From the NCBI GenBank assembly GCA_036806345.1, contig DAIROT010000090.1, positions 1 to 6,253 on the forward strand: 6,253 nt of DNA. Reading direction: 5' to 3'. The stretch comes from QHCF01 sp003244275. Lineage in GTDB: Bacteria > Actinomycetota > Acidimicrobiia > Acidimicrobiales > QHCF01. The position numbers and the translations under genes are program-made. Below the pieces are notes generated by a model, which saw only the letters and a program-made list of their open reading frames with translations, was not told the origin of the DNA and made no database searches. Below are positions 1 through 4,703 of the stretch, in pieces (within the stretch, counting starts at the first letter, position 1; the number at the start of each line of letters is the position of its first letter).

Positions 1-55
1 TCGGTGATCTGATCGAGGCGACCCAACAAGCTCGACAGATCCACACTGTTGAAAT

Positions 56-83
56 TGAACCGCCCTGGTTTCCGCGGACACTC
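56..83 (+). repeat. IS3 terminal inverted repeat, orfB/passenger end
   Basis: This 28-bp terminus starts TGAAC and ends TCCGCGGACACTC. It is the inverse of 1728-1755 with 4 mismatches. It lies beyond the 3' end of the passenger gene and marks the transposase-binding and cleavage site of this end. Confidence 0.8.
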
Positions 84-139
84 GTTGGTTTGGTTTCCAG
101 CGGTGCCGTTTGACCAGCTTGGCCATCATGCACCATGGC

Positions 140-159
140 GGGAGCGATGGGAAGCTCCC
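140..159 (-). terminator. possible hairpin terminator after the IS passenger gene
   Basis: GGGAGC (140-145) and GCTCCC (154-159) form a 6-bp GC stem around an 8-nt loop, directly behind the passenger stop codon (160-162, minus strand). No U-tract follows on the minus strand. It could therefore be an intrinsic terminator without a U-tract, an mRNA 3' stabiliser, or chance in GC-rich DNA. Confidence 0.3.
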
Positions 160-492
160 TCAGGGGTTGAGTAGTTCGTCCACCGAAATCGCCTCGTCGC
201 AGCACGGGCACAGGCCTCCGACGCCGACGCGGCGCATGAAGGTCCCGCACTCGTCGCACCGCTGGGTCCCGAGCATCCTTGCACCACAGTTGTCGCACTC
301 GTAGACGGTCACCGGTCGGCTGGGGGCGGGCGGGGCGGGGAGAGCTGCGATGACGACTTCGGCCCGGTGACGCCGGCGGTGTGCCGCCACCCGGCAGGCG
401 TCGCAGCAGTAGCGACGCTTGCCGACGGCCACGAAGGCAGTAGCGCACACCGGACAGGGAATCGTTACCGCATCGTTACACGACGGGCTCAC
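160..492 (-). CDS. IS3 passenger: small multi-zinc-knuckle protein
   Basis: This is a 110-residue protein of unknown function carried inside the IS. Seen: the start is GTG at 492-490, overlapping the orfB stop in a GTGA. A strong GGGAGG Shine-Dalgarno lies at 502-497, 4 nt before it, so translation is probably coupled to orfB. The cysteines fall in pairs: C13-x2-C16 with C30-x2-C33 (C29 adjacent), followed by a basic RRRHR stretch; C66-x2-C69 with C79-x2-C82; and a last cluster C95/C97/C98. This suggests two or three zinc ribbons joined by an Ala/Pro linker (about residues 49-60). No catalytic motif is visible. The first module, a cysteine pair followed by basic residues, resembles nucleic-acid-binding zinc knuckles. 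I recall similar small cysteine-rich ORFs beside actinobacterial IS3-type transposases, but cannot verify that here. Inferred role: DNA-binding accessory or regulator of the transposase. The frame stays open upstream inside orfB, but that longer reading has no separate ribosome-binding site. Confidence 0.75.
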   Translation of the reverse strand: MSPSCNDAVTIPCPVCATAFVAVGKRRYCCDACRVAAHRRRHRAEVVIAALPAPPAPSRPVTVYECDNCGARMLGTQRCDECGTFMRRVGVGGLCPCCDEAISVDELLNP

Positions 493-1364
493 GCAGCCTC
501 CCGCTGGTCGCGGCGCCAGTTGGCCTCGAACTCGGCTGGGGGAACGTCGCCGCAGGCGCTGTGGAGGCGGGCCATGTTCCACCAGTGCACCCAGGCGGCG
601 GTGGCCACCTCGATGTCATCGAGGTGGCGCCACGGTCCCCGGCGGTGGATCAGCTCGTTCTTGTAGAGGCCGTTGACCGTCTCAGCCAGGGCGTTGTCGT
701 AGCTGTCACCGACGGTGCCGATGGACGGAGCGGCGCCGATGGAGGCCAGGCGCTCGGTGTAGCGCAGCGCCGTGTACTGGCTGCCCGCATCGGAATGGGC
801 CACCAGGCCCGGCAGGTGGGCGGCGCGAGCCCAGATGGCCATCTCCAGGGCGTCGAGCACGAGGTCGGTGGCCATGGTGGTGGCCGCCTTCCAGCCGACG
901 ATGGTCCGGGAGAAGACGTCGACGATGAAGGCCACGTAGACGGTGCCCGACCAGGTGGGGACGTAGGTGAAATCCGACACCCACAGGCGGTTCGGCTCGC
1001 TGGCGGTGAAGTGGCGTTTGACCAGGTCGGGAGCACGAACGGCGGAAGGATCGGCTTTGGTGGTGCGCTTGATCTTGCCTCTCACCATGCCGGCGATGCC
1101 GAGCTCGGCCATGAGACGTCCGACCTGGTCACGACCGACGTGGATGCCCTGGCGTCGTAGCGCCTTGGTGAGCTTGGCGACGCCGTAGACCTCGTAGTTG
1201 TCCTTCCAGATCTTGGCGATCTTCGGCTTGAGCGTGGCGTCGGACAGCGACCGCTTCGACGGCGGGCGGGCCTTGGAGCAGTAGTAGGTGGATGGGGCAA
1301 CCTCCAGGGCGTGGAGGATGGGCTCGACCCCGAAACGATCACGATGCGAATCGATGTAGGCCAC
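489..1364 (-). CDS. IS3-family transposase OrfB, DDE integrase domain
   Basis: This is the catalytic part of the IS3 transposase, normally made as an OrfAB fusion that cuts and joins the IS ends through a circular intermediate. Seen: 291 residues from the GTG at 1364-1362. Residues 1-60 contain the HTH_21-type region with motifs RFGVEPI, APSTYY and NYEVYG. The rve integrase core follows, with catalytic residues D131 (WVSDFTYV), D192 (HSDAGSQY) and E228 (NALAETVN). D192 and E228 are separated by 35 residues, the canonical DD35E spacing. The C-terminal WWNMARLHSACGDVPP matches the family's conserved tail. The length is normal and the triad complete, so this looks like a functional enzyme. The GTG overlaps the orfA stop by one base (TAGTG), so OrfB could also be made alone by reinitiation. 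The frame is open upstream to the slippage sites, and the fusion would be about 404 residues. Confidence 0.93.
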   Translation of the reverse strand: MAYIDSHRDRFGVEPILHALEVAPSTYYCSKARPPSKRSLSDATLKPKIAKIWKDNYEVYGVAKLTKALRRQGIHVGRDQVGRLMAELGIAGMVRGKIKRTTKADPSAVRAPDLVKRHFTASEPNRLWVSDFTYVPTWSGTVYVAFIVDVFSRTIVGWKAATTMATDLVLDALEMAIWARAAHLPGLVAHSDAGSQYTALRYTERLASIGAAPSIGTVGDSYDNALAETVNGLYKNELIHRRGPWRHLDDIEVATAAWVHWWNMARLHSACGDVPPAEFEANWRRDQREAA

Positions 1365-1702
1365 TACCGCCTCGGTCGGGGGTCGAGCTCCCCCGCGAAG
1401 AAAACCGCTGCCGATCGCAGGATCTCGTTCGCTCGGCGCAGCTCATGGTTCTGCTGCTCCAGCTCACGAATTCGGGCGACGTCGGCGGTGGTCGTTCCCG
1501 GGCGGTGACCACCGTCGACCTCGGCCTGGTTGACCCAGCCCCGCAGCGACTCGATCCCGATCCCCAGCTGGGCGGCCACCCGTTGCAGGGCCCCGCCCTT
1601 CTGGCCTGTCTCGGCCCGGATCTCGAACACCATCCGTACTGCCCGTTCCTTGAGCTCAGGCGGGTACCTGCGCTGCGTCGAAGACTGCTCTGTTGATCCC
1701 AT
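1364..1702 (-). CDS. IS3-family transposase OrfA, HTH and leucine zipper
   Basis: This is the DNA-binding subunit of the IS3 transposase. It recognises the terminal repeats and forms the N-terminal half of the OrfAB fusion. Seen: 112 residues. A helix-turn-helix lies at about residues 13-60 (RRYPPELKERAVRMV through GIGIESLRGWV). A short leucine zipper follows, with L81, L88 and L95 in heptad spacing (ELEQQNHELRRANEIL), as expected for OrfA multimerisation. The tail FFAGELDPRPRR runs to the stop at 1366-1364. The ATG at 1702-1700 was chosen because GAGGA (1713-1709) sits 6 nt upstream; another ATG at 1709-1707 is out of frame. OrfB follows in the -1 frame. By family precedent, OrfA alone probably represses transposition and competes with OrfAB. 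Confidence 0.92.
   Translation of the reverse strand: MGSTEQSSTQRRYPPELKERAVRMVFEIRAETGQKGGALQRVAAQLGIGIESLRGWVNQAEVDGGHRPGTTTADVARIRELEQQNHELRRANEILRSAAVFFAGELDPRPRR
1378..1406 (-). promoter_or_regulatory. candidate programmed -1 frameshift region of orfAB
   Basis: Two slip sites precede the orfA stop on the minus strand. One is GGTTTTC (1406-1400), over codons V100 and F101. The other is a run of five C (1382-1378), where the CCC codon of P108 can re-pair perfectly one base back. Shifting at the C run gives ...ELDP-PTEAVVAYID..., which reads smoothly into OrfB. The -1 frame has no stop from 1400 to 1364. Which site is used cannot be decided from sequence. Confidence 0.5.
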
Positions 1703-1727
1703 GCTCCATCCTCGTTTCCAAGGTCAG

Positions 1728-1755
1728 GAGTGTCCGCGGATCCCAGGACAGTTCA
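1728..1755 (-). repeat. IS3 terminal inverted repeat, orfA end
   Basis: Read on the minus strand this starts TGAAC, contains CCTGGGATCC and ends TCCGCGGACACTC. It pairs with 56-83. It ends 25 bp upstream of the orfA start, so the orfA promoter must overlap this repeat or lie outside the element. I saw no convincing -35/-10 pair here. Confidence 0.8.
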
Positions 1756-1810
1756 GGTTGCGGGGGGTGGCAGGGCGCGGACAGCGTGTTGAGCGTTAGG
1801 TCCGACGCGC

Positions 1811-1859
1811 ACGGGACCCCCTCACCCTCTCCTTGACCGGATGGCGAGGGGGGACCCGT
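1811..1859 (+). promoter_or_regulatory. leader hairpin that can mask the ribosome-binding site
   Basis: ACGGG (1811-1815) pairs with CCCGT (1855-1859), and CCCCCTC (1817-1823) pairs with GAGGGGG (1846-1852). These 12 base pairs are separated by a small bulge (A1816 against G1853-A1854). The right arm contains the Shine-Dalgarno sequence of the next gene. When the whole leader is transcribed, for example by read-through from outside, the site would be buried; a transcript starting inside the left arm would leave it free. Fold-back inhibition of this kind is known for IS10 and IS50 transposase genes. Whether this leader works the same way is inference. Confidence 0.45.
1846..1854 (+). promoter_or_regulatory. 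Shine-Dalgarno of the DUF6431-like gene
   Basis: GAGGGGGGA ends 8 nt before the ATG at 1863. This decides the start in favour of 1863 over the TTG at 1833 and the ATGs at 1884, 1887 and 1890, which have weaker upstream sites (GAGGTG at 1870-1875 for the last group). Confidence 0.55.
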
Positions 1860-1862
1860 CTG

Positions 1863-2480
1863 ATGCGGCGAGGTGTAGCTCGCATGATGATGGTAGAGGC
1901 CGACTCGGATCGAGTCGAGGCGAGGTTGGTCGCCGGGGAGTACGAGTGCGTGGCCTGCAATGCTGGCCGCCTCCGTCCATGGGGTTTCGCCAGGAGGCGG
2001 ATCCTTCGTGATCGGGGTCGCTACGTCAGCCTCCGGCCCCGTCGATCTCGTTGCGCGTCGGCGACGTGCCTGGTCACCCACGTGCTGTTACCGACCGTTG
2101 TCTTGGTCCGGCGACGGGATCTGGCCGAGGTGATCGGCGAGGCGTTGCACGCCCGGTTCGTCGAGGCCAAGAGCCGAACCACCGTCGCCGCCGAGGCAGG
2201 GGTGCTCCCCGATACCGCCCGCGGGTGGCTGCGCCGCTTCGTGGCCCGAGCTCCCGAGATCCGGGACCTGTTCGCCACCTGGGCGCACCACTTCGACGCC
2301 GGGTTGGGGGCGATCGAGGCCCGTGGGTCCCCGGCCGCCGATGCCCTGGAGGCGATCGGGGTGGCGGCCGAGGCGGCGAGTCGACGGCTGGGGCCGTCAC
2401 CGCTGTGGGCCTTCGTGGCCGGGACCTCGGGCGGGAAGCTGTTGTCCAACACGAGTTGCCCTCTGCCGCCGCCGGGCTGA
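1863..2480 (+). CDS. zinc-ribbon / helix-turn-helix protein, DUF6431-like
   Basis: This is a 205-residue putative DNA-binding protein, first gene of the transposition operon. Seen: C29-x2-C32 and C64-x4-C69 flank a basic segment (GFARRRILRDRGRYVSLRPRR) and are followed by THVLLP, an arrangement I associate with DUF6431 proteins. A helix-turn-helix follows at about residues 105-126 (RTTVAAEAGVLPDTARGWLRRF), then an Ala-rich helical C-terminus ending LLSNTSCP. The second cysteine pair is spaced x4 rather than the usual x2, which may be natural variation or a weakened zinc site. No signal peptide or membrane segment is visible. It ends 52 bp before the transposase gene. Inferred role: operon regulator or transposon-end/target-site binding protein; no enzymatic motif is seen. 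The family name is from memory of the motif pattern, not a search. Confidence 0.72.
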   Translation: MRRGVARMMMVEADSDRVEARLVAGEYECVACNAGRLRPWGFARRRILRDRGRYVSLRPRRSRCASATCLVTHVLLPTVVLVRRRDLAEVIGEALHARFVEAKSRTTVAAEAGVLPDTARGWLRRFVARAPEIRDLFATWAHHFDAGLGAIEARGSPAADALEAIGVAAEAASRRLGPSPLWAFVAGTSGGKLLSNTSCPLPPPG

Positions 2481-2516
2481 GTCCTTCAGGCTGTGCGGTG
2501 ACCCGACGCCGCAGAC

Positions 2517-2524
2517 GAGGAGGG
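2517..2524 (+). promoter_or_regulatory. Shine-Dalgarno fixing the transposase start
   Basis: GAGGAGGG ends 8 nt before the GTG at 2533. This supports that GTG over the in-frame ATG at 2323, which would overlap the upstream gene by more than 150 bp and add an atypical Arg/Pro-rich stretch. Confidence 0.75.
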
Positions 2525-2532
2525 CTTACAAG

Positions 2533-3891
2533 GTGGATTTCGACGAGCGCCGTCAGCAGGTGGCGCTGTTCCGCTATTCGTTGATCCGTCCGTTGGCGGC
2601 CCCCGACGTCGGCGCCCGTGAGCGGGGGGCGCTGGTGCGGGCGCTGGTGAGCATCGATCACGTGGGCCCCGACGGGCGGCGGATGGAGGTCTCGGCGCCG
2701 ACGCTGCGCCGCTGGCTGCGGGCCTGGCGCGCCGGTGGCTTCGCCGGGCTGGTGCCCGGCGTGCGGGCCCAGCCGACGCGCACGGCCGCCGCCATCCTGG
2801 ATCGGGCCGAGGTGCTCAAGCGCGAGGCACCGGGGCGCACCGCCGCCCAGGTGGCCCGAGACCTGGCCGAGGCGAAGGTGGGCCAGGTCTCGGCCCGCAC
2901 GCTGCAGCGCCACTTCGCCCGACTGGGCCTCAACGTCTCGCCCGACGGGCGTCCGCCGGTGGCCTTCGGGCGTTTCGAGGCGACCGAGTTCGGAGCGTTG
3001 TGGACTGGCGATGGTCTGCACGGCCCGGTGGTGGGCGCCCGCAAGGCGGTGCTGTGCGCGTTCATCGACGACTGGTCCCGGGCCGTTCCCGGCTGGCGGT
3101 GGGGCCAAGCCGAGGACACCGTGCGCCTCGAGGCCGCCCTGCGCCGTGGCTTGGAGTCGCGGGGGATCCCCGAGAAGTGCTTCGTCGACAACGGCAGTGC
3201 GTTCACCTCCGCGCCGTTCAACCGCACCCTTGCCGTGCTCGGCATCGCCATCGCCCACAGTCGTCCCGGCCAGCCGGCCTCGCGAGGCAAGATTGAGCGC
3301 TTCTTCCGCACCGTGCGCACGCAGTTCCTGGTCGAACTGGACGCCCGGGGAGGCGCTGCCAGCCTGGGCGAGCTCAACGAGCTGTTCGGCGCCTGGCTCG
3401 AGGGCGTCTATCACCGGACGCGCCATTCCGAGACGGGCGAGACGCCGCTGGATCGCCTCATGCGGGCCCGGGCGCTGCGCCGGCCGAGCCCGGCCGAGCT
3501 GCACGAGGCGTTCTTGTGGTCGGCGGTCCGCACCGCGGACAAGACCGCCTCCGTCAGTCTGTTCGGCAACCACTACGAGCTCGACGCCGCCCTCGCCCAG
3601 GCCAAGGTGGAGCTGGTCTTCGACCCCTTCGACCTGACCGACATCGAGGTGCGCTATCAGGGACGGCCGATGGGCAAGGCCATGCCTCGCCAGATACGGC
3701 GCCACACTCACCCCGCGGCGCGCCCCGAGGCGGCGCCGGCGCCGAAGCCGTCGGGCATCGACTACCTGGGCCTGGTCGCCGCCCGGGTGGCCGCCGAGGC
3801 GGCCCGGCGCATCGCCTATGCCGAGATTCCCTCACCGGTCCCCGACGCCACCACCACCACCACCGACACCGACACCGAGACGACGCGATGA
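2533..3891 (+). CDS. DDE transposase, Mu/TniA-like (rve core plus Mu C-terminal barrel)
   Basis: This 452-residue recombinase should cut the transposon ends and join them to target DNA. Seen: an N-terminal DNA-binding region has two likely helix-turn-helix parts, at about residues 25-80 (including SAPTLRRWLRAWRAGGFAGL) and 103-133 (TAAQVARDL ... SARTLQRHFARLGL). The RNase-H-like core carries D160 (WTGDGLHG), D219 (CFVDNGSAF) and E255 (SRGKIERFFRT). D219 and E255 are 35 residues apart, so the DD35E triad is complete. A Mu-type C-terminal beta-barrel starts near residue 337 (TASVSLFGNHYELD ... VELVFDPFDLTDIEV), followed by a basic linker and a Thr/Asp-rich tail. The IS481 family shares the core fold but normally lacks the barrel and the ATPase partner. 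The stop overlaps the ATPase start (ATGA), implying coupled synthesis. Tail residues of TniA/MuA-type transposases often contact the ATPase; that is inferred here. Confidence 0.88.
   Translation: MDFDERRQQVALFRYSLIRPLAAPDVGARERGALVRALVSIDHVGPDGRRMEVSAPTLRRWLRAWRAGGFAGLVPGVRAQPTRTAAAILDRAEVLKREAPGRTAAQVARDLAEAKVGQVSARTLQRHFARLGLNVSPDGRPPVAFGRFEATEFGALWTGDGLHGPVVGARKAVLCAFIDDWSRAVPGWRWGQAEDTVRLEAALRRGLESRGIPEKCFVDNGSAFTSAPFNRTLAVLGIAIAHSRPGQPASRGKIERFFRTVRTQFLVELDARGGAASLGELNELFGAWLEGVYHRTRHSETGETPLDRLMRARALRRPSPAELHEAFLWSAVRTADKTASVSLFGNHYELDAALAQAKVELVFDPFDLTDIEVRYQGRPMGKAMPRQIRRHTHPAARPEAAPAPKPSGIDYLGLVAARVAAEAARRIAYAEIPSPVPDATTTTTDTDTETTR
3850..3885 (+). repeat. codon-repeat tract in the transposase tail
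   Basis: Five ACC codons are followed by alternating GAC/ACC, then GAG and two ACG codons. They encode a low-complexity Thr/Asp/Glu tail. The unit is three bases, so expansion or contraction would alter tail length without disturbing the ATGA junction with the ATPase gene. Confidence 0.6.
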
Positions 3892-4703
3892 GCGTGGATC
3901 GGCTGTGCTCGTTCTATGGCTTCACCCGCATGCCCTTCGGCCGGGATCTGGCACCGGGGTCACTGTTCCGTTCCGGCGCGCATGCCGAGGCCGTCGCCCG
4001 GCTGTCGTGGTGCGTGGCCGAGCGGGGGCTGGGCACCCTGACCGGTGAGGTCGGGTGCGGCAAGACGGTGGTCGCCCGGGCCACGGTGGCCTCCCTCGAC
4101 CCGTCGCGGACCCAGGTCATCTACTGCGCCAACCCGACTGTCGGCGGCCGGGGAATCCTCTCGCTGGTGGTCGCCGCTCTCGGCGGGGCGCCCCGTTTCC
4201 ACCGTGCCGCCCTCGTGCCGCAGGCCGCCGAGGCGCTGGCGTGTGCCGAGGCCGAGCGGGGGCGGCGGGTGTTGCTGGTCGTCGACGAGGCCCACCTGCT
4301 CGACCCCGACCAGCTCGAGGATCTGAGGATGATCACCAACGCGGAGATGGACAGTCGCTCGCCTGCCGCGGTGGTGCTCATCGGTCAACCGACACTGAGG
4401 CGCCGGCTGCACCAGGCAACCATGGCGGCGCTGGACCAGCGCATCACCCTGCGGGTCCACATGGAGGGCATGGACCTGGCCGAGACCCTCGCGTACATCC
4501 GCCATCACCTGGGCCTGGCCGGGCGTTCGGACCCGCTCTTCAGTGACGATGCGGTGGCGGTCATCCACCATGCCGGGCGCGGCCTGCCCCGGGCGATCAA
4601 CAACCTGGCCCTCCAGGCCCTGGTGGCCACCTTCGCCGCCGACAAGGCCATCGTCGACGAGGCCGCGGCCAAGATGGCCGTCGTCGAGGTCACCGGTGAG
4701 TGA
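3888..4703 (+). CDS. ExeA/TniB-like AAA+ ATPase, transposition regulator
   Basis: This is a 271-residue ATPase of the family that includes the ExeA/GspA N-domain and the TniB, TnsC and MuB group. Seen: the N-terminal signature FYGFTRMPFGRDLAPGSLF (residues 9-27); Walker A GEVGCGKT (53-60); Walker B VLLVVDEAH (128-136); sensor-1-like VVLIGQ (162-167); a probable arginine finger in DQRI (R185); and sensor-2-like GRGLPRAINNL (230-240). There is no transmembrane helix or peptidoglycan-binding domain, which excludes a true ExeA secretion protein. The ATG overlaps the transposase stop (ATGA), and the preceding Shine-Dalgarno is weak, so coupling is likely. Family knowledge: such ATPases oligomerise on DNA with ATP, choose the target, confer target immunity and activate the DDE transposase. 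Those roles are inferred for this protein from its neighbour. Confidence 0.9.
   Translation: MSVDRLCSFYGFTRMPFGRDLAPGSLFRSGAHAEAVARLSWCVAERGLGTLTGEVGCGKTVVARATVASLDPSRTQVIYCANPTVGGRGILSLVVAALGGAPRFHRAALVPQAAEALACAEAERGRRVLLVVDEAHLLDPDQLEDLRMITNAEMDSRSPAAVVLIGQPTLRRRLHQATMAALDQRITLRVHMEGMDLAETLAYIRHHLGLAGRSDPLFSDDAVAVIHHAGRGLPRAINNLALQALVATFAADKAIVDEAAAKMAVVEVTGE

Larger units (their letters stand above)
56..1755 (-). mobile_element. IS3-family insertion sequence, three ORFs, intact ends
   Basis: Seen: the element is enclosed by terminal inverted repeats at 56-83 and 1728-1755. Both start TGAAC when read inwards and share the block TCCGCGGACACTC. They match at 24 of 28 positions, differing at positions 6, 8, 14 and 15. 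The total length is 1700 bp, longer than the roughly 1.2-1.5 kb usual for the family, because a third gene follows orfB. Known: IS3 elements have TG...CA ends, an orfA/orfB pair in 0/-1 frames, and generate 3-4 bp duplications. The bases flanking the ends (AAT before 56, GGT after 1755) do not match, so the duplication has mutated, was lost by recombination, or one end is mis-set. All three genes look intact, so the copy may be active. It lies divergently, 160 bp from the neighbouring transposition operon. Confidence 0.88.

Noticed and set aside
1833..1864. A promoter with -35 TTGACC (1833-1838) and a -10 near 1859-1864.
   Set aside because: The -10-like sequence is poor, the spacing is wrong, and it would start transcripts downstream of the chosen start codon.
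2323..2532. An upstream ATG extension of the transposase.
   Set aside because: It overlaps the DUF6431-like gene in another frame and encodes an Arg/Pro/Trp-rich stretch. The GTG at 2533 has a strong Shine-Dalgarno.
2074..3711. A 545-codon open frame on the minus strand opposite the transposase.
   Set aside because: The plus strand has a complete DDE transposase with motifs and a perfect ribosome-binding site. The antisense frame is low-complexity, spans parts of two plus-strand genes, and is expected in DNA this GC-rich.
3888..4703. A true ExeA/GspA secretion ATPase.
   Set aside because: It has no membrane helix or peptidoglycan-binding domain, and it overlaps a DDE transposase gene, which points to the TniB/TnsC-type role.
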